64,000 nt of DNA from Armatimonadetes bacterium 55-13 (GTDB taxonomy: Bacteria > Armatimonadota > Fimbriimonadia > Fimbriimonadales > Fimbriimonadaceae). Location of the stretch: the NCBI GenBank assembly GCA_001898035.1, contig MKRX01000006.1:638150-702149 (forward strand). The letters run 5' to 3'. Below the pieces are notes generated by a model. The model was not told the DNA's origin, made no database searches, and saw nothing but the letters and a program-made list of their open reading frames with translations. This document shows positions 44,808-53,226 of this stretch, one piece after another (within the stretch, counting starts at the first letter, position 1; the number at the start of each line of letters is the position of its first letter). Both the position numbers and the translations under genes were made by a program.

Positions 44808-44843
44808 GGATACCCTATGATCAACCGGATACCCCATGATCAA
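44808..44843. promoter_or_regulatory. Tandem direct repeat in the pruA/sugar-importer intergenic region
   Basis: GGATACCCTATGATCAA (44808-44824) and GGATACCCCATGATCAA (44827-44843) differ at one base and are spaced 19 bases apart. They lie 22-57 bases before the ATG at 44865, a good place for a regulator's paired binding sites. Confidence 0.5.
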
Positions 44844-44864
44844 AAAAAGAGCCATCAACGACAG

Positions 44865-47351
44865 ATGAACTCAACTATCGATAGTTCAATTTTCTCTTTC
44901 ACTTCGTTAAAGCGGGTTCTTTTGGGGCTCGTTCTGCTGTCTTTGTCGGCGGTGGGATCGGCGCAGATTCGGTTCTGGGCGGTGACGAGCAGTTTGCGGG
45001 ACGTGGAGATGTACCGGAAGCTGGCGGAGGGGTTTACGGCGAAGACGGGCATTCGGGTGGAAGTCACGCCGCTGGCGTGGGGGAACTTTCAGACGAAGTA
45101 TTTCACCTCGATGGCGGCGGGATTGCCGCCGGACGTGGGGGTGACGAACCTGGGAGGTCCCTTCGACTACGGAAGCGTGGGGGGGTTGGTGGACCTGCGG
45201 GGGGAGTTTCCGGAAGAGACCAAGCGAATCGAATCGCGATTTCACCCGGGAATGCTGGAGATGTTCTCCCAGGGAAACAAGCTGTATGGGATTCCTTCGG
45301 ATATCTCGACCCTGGTGCTGTACTACCGCACGGACGTTTTTGAACGGCTGGGCTTGAAGCCACCCAAAACGTGGTCAGAGCTGAACGAGACGATCGCGAA
45401 GTTAGAAGCGAACGGCTATCGGTATTACTTTGGCTGGGTGGCGGGGGCGCAGTGGGCGCTGAATCTGTACACGATGCCGTTTGACCTTCCCGGATTTCGG
45501 CGAGGAGCCGATGGGAAGCCCGAAGTGCTTTGGAACGACCCGCAGTACCAGCGGGGGGTTGCGGAGGCGCTCCAGTTGTGGCATCTGCACGACTCACCCG
45601 GGAAGGATTTAGGGAACCGGATTGTGGGGATGTTCCGGTCGAACGACAAGGACACAGCGGTACCGATGTTCATCGACCTGCACAACCTGGGCGGGCAGAT
45701 TCGGCAGTTAGCTCCCGAGTTGAATGGCAAGTGGGACATTGCTCCGTGGCCCAAGGCGGACGACGGGAAGGCGTTCCATGTGATGGGCGGGACCACCTAT
45801 GTGATCTTCCGGCAATCTCGGCACAAGAAGGAAGCGATCGCTTGGCTGGACTATCTGAATTCGATGGAAGCCCAGCGGTTTATGGTTCGGAATCGAGAGT
45901 CGCGGGGGGATGAATCGACGTTTTCCATCTCGCCCTTGAAGGAGATGTACGCGCCGGCGAACGATGCATTTTGGCAAGAGCCGGAGATGCGGGCAGACTT
46001 GCCGCTGAAGAATGTCTTGGCGGAGATGCTGCCGAATTTCCGAACCGTGCAGACGATTCCGGGCTCGGTGGAGGCGGGGCGATTGGAGTCTAATCTGCTT
46101 GACCAGATGGGGACGTATCTGCGCGATCAGATGGATGCGCTGGGGCAGCGATACAACGTCTCGCGGTCGGAGCTAGTGAAGCGGCTTGGGAACGGAACGC
46201 TGCGGACAGAGCGCGAGAAGTTGGAGCGATTGCTCCGGGCCAAGTTGAAGAACGAGTACGCGAAGATTCAGCCGCAAGCGCTGAAGATTATGCGCGAATC
46301 GGCCTCGAAGTACGAGGAGCGGTACGGCGATGTGGTGAAGCGGCTGCCAGAATACGAGCGGCAACGCAATGTCCTGGACGCGGTGAAGCTGTTGATGGGC
46401 GGACTACTGGCGCTGGCGGTGGTGGCGGTGATTGCTCGTCCGCGACTACGGCGGCATTGGGTGTCCTACCTCTTTGTTTCCGTTCCGATTTTGTTGGCGG
46501 TGGTGTTTGTATTCGTGCCCGCGCTGACCGCGCTCTATCTTTCTTTCACCGACTACCACCCGGTGCTTCCGCTTTCGACGGCGAAGTGGGTGGGGGGTGA
46601 GAACTACTCGGCGGCGGTCCACTCGGGGGACTTGGCGGCGACAGTGGGGCGGACGCTGCGGTACGCGGTGTACACGCTGCCGGTGGGGATCTTGTTGGCG
46701 CTGATCTTTGCGTACCTGCTGAACGGCAAGCTGCGCGGCGAGAAGTTCTGGCGGTTCCTGTTCTTCTCTCCCCTGGTGACAAGCGTGGTCTCCATTGCGT
46801 TGATCTTCACGCAACTCTTCTTGGGGGGCAAGCAGGGGTGGCTGAACGCGCTGCTGCTGTGGGCGGGGGCGATCCGGGACCCGATTCCGTTTTTGACCTC
46901 GGAACACAGTTTTATGAACTGCGTGATCGTGCTGGCGATCTGGCACGGGTTGGCGTTTACGATCTTGGTGTTCTTGGCGGGACTCCAACAGATTCCGGCT
47001 TCGCTGTTCGAGGCGGCGACGATGGACGGAGCGAACCCGTTGCGGCGGTTCTGGAATGTGGCGGTTCCGGGGCTACGGCCTCAGCTTTTCTTTATCACGG
47101 TGTTGGGTCTCATCGGGGCGTTTCAGGTGTTCGAGACGATCTACATCCTGGCCGGGAAGAGTGGGGATGCGGGGGCGCGGTTTGGACCAAACGATTCGGC
47201 GCTGACGATGGTGCCGCTGATCTATCACAGCGGCTTCGAGACGTTTGAAATGGGCAAGTCCGCCGCGTACGCTTACATCTTGTTCGTGATGATCTTGATC
47301 CTGACGGGGATTCAGTTTGCGGTGTATCGGCGCAAGGAGGCGACGGAATGA
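44865..47351 (+). CDS. Fused sugar-binding protein and MalF-type permease
   Basis: 828 aa from the ATG at 44865. A signal or anchor segment spans residues 15-33. Residues 34 to about 420 are a type II extracellular solute-binding protein (ITPLAWGNFQTKYFTSMAAG-like, YGIPSDISTLVLYYRTDVFERLGL, GGTTYVIF). A helical, charged linker (about 420-500) follows. The rest is a CUT1 permease with about seven hydrophobic segments and the EAA loop EAATMDGANPLRRFWNVAVP near residue 715. Normally these are two proteins; fusion ties the receptor to the channel. No dedicated ATPase is present. The MalG-type gene follows with a four-base overlap. Confidence 0.9.
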   Translation: MNSTIDSSIFSFTSLKRVLLGLVLLSLSAVGSAQIRFWAVTSSLRDVEMYRKLAEGFTAKTGIRVEVTPLAWGNFQTKYFTSMAAGLPPDVGVTNLGGPFDYGSVGGLVDLRGEFPEETKRIESRFHPGMLEMFSQGNKLYGIPSDISTLVLYYRTDVFERLGLKPPKTWSELNETIAKLEANGYRYYFGWVAGAQWALNLYTMPFDLPGFRRGADGKPEVLWNDPQYQRGVAEALQLWHLHDSPGKDLGNRIVGMFRSNDKDTAVPMFIDLHNLGGQIRQLAPELNGKWDIAPWPKADDGKAFHVMGGTTYVIFRQSRHKKEAIAWLDYLNSMEAQRFMVRNRESRGDESTFSISPLKEMYAPANDAFWQEPEMRADLPLKNVLAEMLPNFRTVQTIPGSVEAGRLESNLLDQMGTYLRDQMDALGQRYNVSRSELVKRLGNGTLRTEREKLERLLRAKLKNEYAKIQPQALKIMRESASKYEERYGDVVKRLPEYERQRNVLDAVKLLMGGLLALAVVAVIARPRLRRHWVSYLFVSVPILLAVVFVFVPALTALYLSFTDYHPVLPLSTAKWVGGENYSAAVHSGDLAATVGRTLRYAVYTLPVGILLALIFAYLLNGKLRGEKFWRFLFFSPLVTSVVSIALIFTQLFLGGKQGWLNALLLWAGAIRDPIPFLTSEHSFMNCVIVLAIWHGLAFTILVFLAGLQQIPASLFEAATMDGANPLRRFWNVAVPGLRPQLFFITVLGLIGAFQVFETIYILAGKSGDAGARFGPNDSALTMVPLIYHSGFETFEMGKSAAYAYILFVMILILTGIQFAVYRRKEATE

Positions 47352-48175
47352 AGCATGGACGCTGGGAAGCGGCAACGGTCTATACGGTCCTGACTTTGGG
47401 AGCGCTCTTGATGGGTCTTCCCTTCTACTACATGATCGTGACCTCGCTGAAGCCGAACACCGAGATCGCACAACCGACGGTGAGCTTGATGGTTCACCAG
47501 CCGACGATTCAGCCTTATGTGGACTTGATCGACGCAGGATTAGTATTACGAGCTACTTGGAATAGCTTTGTGATTGCGCTGATTACGACGGTGGGGAGCA
47601 TGTTCTTCTGCACCCTGGCGGGATACGCGTTTGCCAAGCATCGTTTTCCGGGTCGGAACGCGCTGTTCCTGACGCTGCTGGCAACGATGATGATTCCGGG
47701 GTCGGTGCTACTTGTTCCCTCCTTCCTATTGATGCGGGATTTCGGGTGGCTGAATACGTGGCTGCCGTTGATCGTGCCCGGGCTTGGGGGCGCGTTTGGG
47801 GTGTTTCTGGCGCGACAGTTCATCGAGAAGATTCCCGACAGTCTGCTGGAATCGGCGAAGCTGGACGGCGCCTCGGAGCCGCGCATCTTTTGGTCGATGA
47901 TTCTGCCGCTCACCAAGCCGCTCTTGGCGACCTTGGGGATCTTGACGTTCCTGGGGTCTTGGAACAGCTTTATTGGACCGCTGATTATCTTGCTGGATGA
48001 GAAGAAGTTCACGCTGCCGCTGGTGATCGCGATGTTGCAGGGCCGGTTTCCGGGGAAGGACAACATGCAGATGGCGGGGGCGATGATCTCGATTCTGCCG
48101 GTGCTGGTGATCTTCTTCTTGTTTCAGAAGCAGATTGTGAGCAGCTTGGCGTCGAGTGGGTTGAAGGAAGGGTAA
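47348..48175 (+). CDS. Sugar ABC transporter permease (MalG type)
   Basis: 275 aa with six hydrophobic segments. The MalG start TLGALLMGLPFYYMIVTSLKP is clear, and the EAA loop ESAKLDGASEPRIFWSMILPLTKP contacts the shared ATPase. It pairs with the fused binding-protein/permease. The MsmX/UgpC-type ATPase must come from elsewhere in the genome. It is followed by a repeat-rich gap. Confidence 0.93.
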   Translation: MKHGRWEAATVYTVLTLGALLMGLPFYYMIVTSLKPNTEIAQPTVSLMVHQPTIQPYVDLIDAGLVLRATWNSFVIALITTVGSMFFCTLAGYAFAKHRFPGRNALFLTLLATMMIPGSVLLVPSFLLMRDFGWLNTWLPLIVPGLGGAFGVFLARQFIEKIPDSLLESAKLDGASEPRIFWSMILPLTKPLLATLGILTFLGSWNSFIGPLIILLDEKKFTLPLVIAMLQGRFPGKDNMQMAGAMISILPVLVIFFLFQKQIVSSLASSGLKEG

Positions 48176-48344
48176 CGCGATTTTCGATTTTTGATAGCGG
48201 ATTTTGGATTGGGTTGTTTGGGTGATGCTGGGTGGATGCAAACGCTTCGATTTGGGTGAGATGCAGTGCGCGCTCTGTGAATGCGCGGGTGGGACGCCTG
48301 TGCTACGATCCACTTATCTATTTGCGCTCTACTATTGGACGCGC

Positions 48345-48479
48345 TCACGTCGGGCTTGACCGACGACTACACCTGCCGGTGGCCGGAATTGATGGGCGGG
48401 GTCGTGGATTGGCGGGGCGCTCGGCGGGTGGTTGCGCTCACGACGGTGCGACCGTCGACTACACCTTCCGGGGGCCGGA
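48345..48479 (+). repeat. Dispersed repeat A, copy 1
   Basis: 135 bases repeated at 49700-49834 with about four differences (97% identity). Each copy is two half units, and each half holds a stem-loop (48348-48353/48360-48365 and 48441-48447/48451-48457) followed by GACTAC or ACTAC and ending GGCCGGA. Confidence 0.85.
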
Positions 48480-48521
48480 TAATTGGTTCGTAGGTGGTCC
48501 CTGTTTACACTCTGAAAGCGT

Positions 48522-48571
48522 CACGGGCGGGACGCCCGTGAAAACCATGGTCGAGACGACCATGCTACAGC
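48522..48571 (+). repeat. Paired short hairpins with shared loop type
   Basis: CACGGGC/GCCCGTG (48522-48528 with 48534-48540) and CATGGTC/GACCATG (48546-48552 with 48558-48564) have loops GGGAC and GAGAC. They share the architecture but not the stem sequence. Confidence 0.65.
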
Positions 48572-48677
48572 TTGGATGAAAGTTTGAGGATTTGTGATAG
48601 CGCTTTGCAAGCGGTCATCCCTTCATTTTAGGAAGAGCCACGCTCGGCTTGGCCGGGCGTGGCTTGGAGAAGTTGAA

Positions 48678-48733
48678 TTGGTTCTCGCAATGGGGCGAAT
48701 TTGAAAGCACCCACGCGACGAAACCGCGGTTAC
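48678..48733 (+). repeat. Dispersed repeat B, copy 1
   Basis: Starts TTGGTTCTCGCA and ends near CGAAACCGCGGTTAC. It matches 49580-49636 over about 56 bases with roughly nine differences. Confidence 0.75.
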
Positions 48734-48931
48734 GCCCTTCGGGTCGGCGGGCGAGGTCCCGAGTTTTTGTTGAAAGTGCCCGTGATTCATTGCGCTCGTG
48801 TCGGGCGACTACGCGTGTCGTTGGCCGGATGGGGTTGGTGAGAGGGTTGGGCTCGGTTGCTTGGTTTCGTTCGACTGACGGACTCCATCTATCTTTGGGA
48901 ACGTCTGCCTGCCCGCTGGTCAAGGGCTGTT

Positions 48932-49468
48932 TCAGTCGCAGTCGATGGTGAATTGAGCAAGGCCCTTTGGGCCGAAGACGAGGTCGAGGGTCCAGTCGGT
49001 GTAGCGGCTGTTGTCCTTGTTGACCGGGTTCTGAGAGTAGCGGATGAGGCCCTTTCGATGAATCGAACTGGTGGCAAGTTTGATGCCCAGGGCCTTCTCG
49101 ACCTCTTTGCGGGACATGCCCTTTTTGAGGGTGGCGAGGAGGCCGTAGTCGGAGCGCTTGAGGTGGATTTTGGGGATGTTCTTTTCGACTTCGCTTGAAG
49201 GTCGCCAATCTATTTGGAAGCCATCGAATATCTCGCCTTTGTTCGAGTAGTTGAAGCCATCGGCATAGATGAAGATTCCGAGGCTCGGGTCATACCATTC
49301 CCGGGCCCCATTGGAGTGGCCGCCCATGGTGACGTGGCCCCTTCGGTAGCGGCGCTCAAAGTCGGGGATGGTCGTGAGCCCGGCGGTGATTCCGGCGGCG
49401 GTGGCGATCCTGGGGGCTTGGATTTGAACGGGAGTTTGCGCGGTGCAGAGAAGGGCGATGGTGAGCAT
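48932..49468 (-). CDS. Small secreted protein with BamE/SmpA-like motif
   Basis: 178 aa. A short signal peptide (MLTIALLCTAQTP) precedes a polar mature part. LLATLKKGMSRKEVEKALGIKLA resembles the GM...V...LG element of BamE/SmpA-like outer-membrane assembly and inhibitor folds; the rest (GREWYDPSLGIFIYADGFNYS) is unrecognised. It is the only credible gene inside the repeat island and is bracketed by repeats B and A on both sides. Gene content and base use resemble its neighbours, so transfer is not evident. Confidence 0.6.
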   Translation of the reverse strand: MLTIALLCTAQTPVQIQAPRIATAAGITAGLTTIPDFERRYRRGHVTMGGHSNGAREWYDPSLGIFIYADGFNYSNKGEIFDGFQIDWRPSSEVEKNIPKIHLKRSDYGLLATLKKGMSRKEVEKALGIKLATSSIHRKGLIRYSQNPVNKDNSRYTDWTLDLVFGPKGLAQFTIDCD

Positions 49469-49579
49469 GTTGGGATTCTCCTATTGTTGCCTGGATCCTT
49501 TGTGGGGGCAAGAGGAGATTGTTGAGGGGTGCCGGAGATTTTGCGGTTTGGCGAAGGTACTCTGCTTACGGAAGACGAG

Positions 49580-49636
49580 TTGGTTCTCGCATTGAGGCGA
49601 ATTCGGAAGCACCCACGCGGACGAAACCGCGCCTAC
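49580..49636 (+). repeat. Dispersed repeat B, copy 2
   Basis: Second copy of the 56-base repeat at 48678-48733, same orientation. Confidence 0.75.
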
Positions 49637-49699
49637 AAGCTTCGCGTAAGTGGGCGAAATTTTGTGATGTTGGCGACGCCGCCCTGTCCGCGAGAGCGA

Positions 49700-49834
49700 T
49701 CACGTCGGGCTTGACCGACGACTACACCTGCCGGTGGCCGGAATTGATGTGCGGGGTCGTGGATTGGCGGGGCGCTCGGCGGGTGGTTGCGCTCACGACG
49801 GTGCGACCGTCGGCTACGCCTGCCGGGGGCCGGA
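49700..49834 (+). repeat. Dispersed repeat A, copy 2
   Basis: Second copy of the 135-base repeat at 48345-48479, same orientation. The differences cluster in the second half unit. Confidence 0.85.
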
Positions 49835-49842
49835 ATTCTTAG

Positions 49843-50595
49843 CTATGCCTTCTTCAATTCATGGTGAGAAAGCCAGTGTTTTCTTTCCTCGGGCGGGAAG
49901 TGTTCGAGGGCGGTGCGGAGGGTGATTCGGGGCATGGTGGAAGCGTGGCGAGCGAGGAGGGATTGGAGGGTGGCAGGGTCAATCTTGCTGGCCTCCCGAA
50001 GGATCCAACCCACGGCTTTGTTCACGAGATCGAACGGGTCATTTATCAGTCGCTCCGCTATGCGATACGCGTCTGCGGATTCATGTCGAGCGATCAAGAA
50101 GAGCGTCGCGACGGCGGCGGTGCGGCGCTCCCAAGGATTTTCCGATTGGGCAAGTTGGTCCAAGACGGCGCGGGATTCACTGGTCTCGTAGAGGTAACGA
50201 CCGACGACTTTATGGGCGGCGAGATCGACCAGGTCCCAATCGTTGATGCGGTCGTGACGGCGTAGGTAGAGGTCATAAAGTGCGCGTTTTTGGAGAGCGG
50301 TGGCCCGCTTGTGGCTGGCCTGCTGTCCCATGACGCTACAACCTCCGGCGCGAATCTCGTGGACGGGGCTTTCTAAGAGCTTCTCGATTTCGTTAGGGGT
50401 CAGATCGATGAACTCTTTGGCGACGGCGAAGACCTGGCCCATGCGGATACCAACGAATCGATCTCCGTCACCGGATTCGTCGTCGTCGAATTTGAAGTAC
50501 CGGTGGTACTTGCGTTTCTCCTCATCCGACTGAAAGGTCATCAGCTTTTCAATGAAGCGCTCCGCCGTGAGGGTGGGGTCTTCTGCCGTCGCCAT
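49843..50595 (-). CDS. AlkD-type DNA alkylation repair glycosylase
   Basis: 250 aa from the ATG at 50595 (AGGAAG upstream, five bases after the previous stop). HEAT-repeat glycosylases of the AlkC/AlkD family remove alkylated purines. The signature region INDWDLVDLAAHKVVG carries the conserved Trp and Asp of the active face, with NPWERRTAAVAT and NKAVGWILREASK repeats, as in Bacillus AlkD. It is the last gene of a four-gene operon with ArsR, SRPBCC and VOC proteins. Confidence 0.88.
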   Translation of the reverse strand: MATAEDPTLTAERFIEKLMTFQSDEEKRKYHRYFKFDDDESGDGDRFVGIRMGQVFAVAKEFIDLTPNEIEKLLESPVHEIRAGGCSVMGQQASHKRATALQKRALYDLYLRRHDRINDWDLVDLAAHKVVGRYLYETSESRAVLDQLAQSENPWERRTAAVATLFLIARHESADAYRIAERLINDPFDLVNKAVGWILREASKIDPATLQSLLARHASTMPRITLRTALEHFPPEERKHWLSHHELKKA

Positions 50596-50600
50596 TCTTC

Positions 50601-51014
50601 CTATTGAGGCATCTGAGACATGTCCATGTAAAGGACATTCCAGCGATGGCCATCTAAGTCCTGGAAGGCACAGCCATACATCCAACCGTCGGTCTCGGCC
50701 GGTTTGGCGAAGAGGTTTCCTCCGGCAGCGGTGACCTTGGCGGCGATCTCGTCCACTTCCTGGCGGGTATCGGCGCCGACGGAAATGAGGACTTCGGCGG
50801 AAGTCGCCGTATCCGCAGCTGAGGTCTTCACAAATCCTTCAAAAGTGGGTTGGGCAAAGAGCATGACAATGAATTCATTTGTGCCTAATTTGAGGCTAAG
50901 GCAGTCGTCGCCACCGGGGTGGTGAGGGTTGAACGGGAAGTCGATCTTCTCAAAAAACTCTCGGGCCTTGGCGACGTTTTTGACGGGCAGGTTTAACCAG
51001 ATGGAATTGGGCAT
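50601..51014 (-). CDS. VOC-family glyoxalase-like protein
   Basis: 137 aa of the vicinal oxygen chelate fold: IWLNLPVKNVAKAREFFEKIDF at the start and GCAFQDLDGHRWNVLYMDMSQMP at the end. It resembles the group of stand-alone VOC proteins commonly encoded beside SRPBCC and ArsR genes. The metal and substrate are unknown. A GGAGAG site precedes its ATG. Confidence 0.85.
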   Translation of the reverse strand: MPNSIWLNLPVKNVAKAREFFEKIDFPFNPHHPGGDDCLSLKLGTNEFIVMLFAQPTFEGFVKTSAADTATSAEVLISVGADTRQEVDEIAAKVTAAGGNLFAKPAETDGWMYGCAFQDLDGHRWNVLYMDMSQMPQ

Positions 51015-51029
51015 TTTTCTTTCTCTCCT

Positions 51030-51536
51030 TCAGGCAATTTGTTCAGTGGCGATCTCCGCCAGGACCTCGTCCAGTCGAGCGTAACCCGCGGATACGCCCT
51101 TGTCCATGCCGGAAGCGATGGTGGCGTCCCGGGCTTCTTTGGATGGATAGGTGAGGGTCATCTTCAAGGTGGTCTTGCCATCTGACTCCTCGAATGAGAT
51201 GGCGGCAAGTTGTTGTCCGGCTTGTGGTTCGCAGCCGATCTCGAAGGACTCGGTGCGAACGATTCGATCAAAGGGGGTGATCTCTTGGTATTCGCCGAAG
51301 AGGGCAAGTTGCGCTTGATCGGGACCGATCCATTCCCAGCGGAAACGTCCTCCCTCTTGAAAGTCGTTATCACACAGGGTCATTTCCCAACCGGGAGGGC
51401 CGAGGAGCCAGCGACGGATCAGCGCGGGTTCGGCCAGGGTTCGCCACACCATTTTTTTGGGTGCGTCGAACATTCGTGTCAAGACGATCTCAAGATCGCT
51501 GGGGGTGGTGACTTTGAAGGTCTCTATATAGTTCAT
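51030..51536 (-). CDS. SRPBCC/AHSA1-family protein
   Basis: 168 aa: ITLVLTRMFDAPKKMVWRTLAEPALIRRWLLGPPGW, then ...FRWEWIGPDQAQLALFGEYQEI and a C-terminal helix. This START-like fold binds hydrophobic ligands; function is often unknown. It overlaps the ArsR stop by four bases. Confidence 0.87.
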   Translation of the reverse strand: MNYIETFKVTTPSDLEIVLTRMFDAPKKMVWRTLAEPALIRRWLLGPPGWEMTLCDNDFQEGGRFRWEWIGPDQAQLALFGEYQEITPFDRIVRTESFEIGCEPQAGQQLAAISFEESDGKTTLKMTLTYPSKEARDATIASGMDKGVSAGYARLDEVLAEIATEQIA

Positions 51537-51880
51537 CGTTGAAGTCCTTTCTCTTCTGCTTTCATTTCCTCCAAGAGGCCGTCCATTCGCCGGAAGTTGG
51601 CGTCCCAGAGTCGTCGGTAGTTTTCGAGCCAGTCATCCGCCTGCTGGAGCGCCTTCGCTTCGATGCGACATGGACGGCGTTGGGCTTCTCGTCCCCGGGT
51701 GATGAGGCCCGCGTTTTCCAGTACACGTAGGTGCTTTGAAATCGCAGGCTGGCTCATGGCGAACGGCTTGGCCAGTTCCATCACGGTCGCTTCCCCGTGT
51801 GCGAGGCGCGCGAGGATGGCTCGCCGAGTGGGATCGGCGAGGGCGGCGAAGGTGGCGTCGAGATTGGCGGTGGCAGTCAT
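51533..51880 (-). CDS. ArsR-family transcriptional repressor
   Basis: 115 aa winged helix protein: FAALADPTRRAILARLAHGEATVMELAKPFAMSQPAISKHLRVLENAGLI. There is no metal-binding Cys pair, so it probably senses something other than arsenic. It heads the operon with SRPBCC, VOC and AlkD genes and likely represses it through the palindrome just upstream. Confidence 0.9.
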   Translation of the reverse strand: MTATANLDATFAALADPTRRAILARLAHGEATVMELAKPFAMSQPAISKHLRVLENAGLITRGREAQRRPCRIEAKALQQADDWLENYRRLWDANFRRMDGLLEEMKAEEKGLQR

Positions 51881-51896
51881 TTCGATAACCGGTCGA

Positions 51897-51920
51897 TAAT
51901 ATAACCGTTTAGTTATATTA
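51897..51920. promoter_or_regulatory. 24-bp palindromic operator before the ArsR gene
   Basis: Perfect 9-base arms TAATATAAC and GTTATATTA flank 6 bases, 17 bases before the ArsR start. An AT-rich site of this kind suits ArsR autoregulation. Confidence 0.65.
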
Positions 51921-51961
51921 CACCTTACTAGCTGGAAATGGTCATCAATAATTGGATTCTT

Positions 51962-53176
51962 TTAGCTTTTGTAGGCTTCAGTCCAGAAGTCGTGGAAGAC
52001 CTGCGGGCCCATTGGGGAGTCCATGGCGACCTGGGTCATGAGGATGCCGATGAGCTTGTTTGAGGGATCGGTGGCGGCGGTGGTTCCGAATCCGCCCGAC
52101 CAGCCGAAGCGACCCAAGTGATGTTCATGGCCCGACGCGGCGATATCGACCGCCATGCCCATGGCCCAACTGGAGTGGTCGCCGAAGAAGAGAGCGTTTT
52201 CTTTTCGTTGTTCGGACGTGAGTTGGTCCGAGGTCATGTGTTCAACAGTTTCTGGCGAGAGAATTCGGGCGTGACCGAGGGTTCCTCGGTTTAGCATCAT
52301 CTGGCAAAAGGCCAGGTAGTCGTCGGCAGTGGAAACCAGGCCACCGCTTGCGGAAGGGAAGGCGGGCTCTCGCGTCCATTGTCCATCTTCTGCCGGGTCA
52401 ATCACGATAAGCTGGTTTTGCTCGCGATCTCTTCGATACGCGGTCACCAGCCGAGGGAGCTTCGCGGCGGGAACGTAGAACGCGGTGTCCTTCATACCCA
52501 GGGGCTCGAATATCCGTTCCCTCATGAATTCGCCAAGGGGCTGATTTGCGACGCGGGCAATGAGAACGCCGAGGATATCTGTCCCGAGATCGTACAGCCA
52601 CTTCTCTCCTGGTTGATACATAAGAGGAAGACTTCCGAGGCGGCGCATCCATTCGTCAGGATGGGGCGTGGTATCTGGAGCGGGAGGGCCGAGCAACAGC
52701 CCAACTTCGGTAAGCGCCTTTCGAATGGGATAGTGATCCACCTGGGCCATGATGTGCCCCATGCCGAGACGCATGGTGAGCAAGTCTCGCAGGGTGATGG
52801 CTCGCTTGGCGGGGACGGTATCGGCAAGCGGGCCGTCGACCTGGCGGAGGACTTGGCGGTTCGCGAGTTCCGGGAGCCAATAATCGACTGAGGCATCTAG
52901 TTGGATACGCCCCTCTTCCACAAGGGTCATGGCGGCGACGGCGGCAATAGGCTTGGTGAGGGACGCGATGCGGAAGATAGAATCTCGGGCGATGGGGGTT
53001 CCTCCCAGCGTCTGAACGCCGAGAGCTTGGACCTCGGTTTGGCCGTTTCGATAGATAAGGGCGACGAGGCCGGGAACTTGCCCGGATTCGACGTTTCCGG
53101 CGACGGTATTTGCTTTGCTCATATGAGGTAGTCGACTGGCGATAGGATGAATCGACATCTTGCGACTTTTTGCCAC
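51962..53176 (-). CDS. Serine hydrolase of the beta-lactamase class C / esterase type
   Basis: 404 aa. The SxxK nucleophile is S72-L-T-K75 (FRIASLTKPIAAV). The second motif region is YDLGTDILG and the third HLGRFGWSGGFGT. This fits the EstB or penicillin-binding-protein-like group rather than a resistance enzyme. No signal peptide is obvious (MAKSRKMSIHPIASRL), so it is probably cytoplasmic. It is transcribed toward the ArsR operon. Confidence 0.88.
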   Translation of the reverse strand: MAKSRKMSIHPIASRLPHMSKANTVAGNVESGQVPGLVALIYRNGQTEVQALGVQTLGGTPIARDSIFRIASLTKPIAAVAAMTLVEEGRIQLDASVDYWLPELANRQVLRQVDGPLADTVPAKRAITLRDLLTMRLGMGHIMAQVDHYPIRKALTEVGLLLGPPAPDTTPHPDEWMRRLGSLPLMYQPGEKWLYDLGTDILGVLIARVANQPLGEFMRERIFEPLGMKDTAFYVPAAKLPRLVTAYRRDREQNQLIVIDPAEDGQWTREPAFPSASGGLVSTADDYLAFCQMMLNRGTLGHARILSPETVEHMTSDQLTSEQRKENALFFGDHSSWAMGMAVDIAASGHEHHLGRFGWSGGFGTTAATDPSNKLIGILMTQVAMDSPMGPQVFHDFWTEAYKS

Positions 53177-53226
53177 ATTAGCGCACGTTCATTGCAATTT
53201 TGTCCCGTTCGGCGTTTAATGCAACT

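Larger units (their letters stand above)
48176..48931. repeat. 756-base repeat island without a convincing gene
   Basis: It contains copy 1 of repeat A (48345-48479), copy 1 of repeat B (48678-48733), a diverged half unit (48788-48838) and short hairpins at 48284-48306, 48522-48540 and 48546-48564. Open frames here are short and cross the repeats, so I see no gene. Confidence 0.65.
49469..49842. other. 374-base gap with repeats B and A
   Basis: No gene is seen. It contains copy 2 of repeat B (49580-49636) and copy 2 of repeat A (49700-49834), which ends eight bases before the alkylation-repair gene stop. Confidence 0.6.

Noticed and set aside
48615-49208. Open frame crossing repeat B and the small secreted protein gene
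   Set aside because: Basic low-complexity product in another frame of the real gene and repeats.
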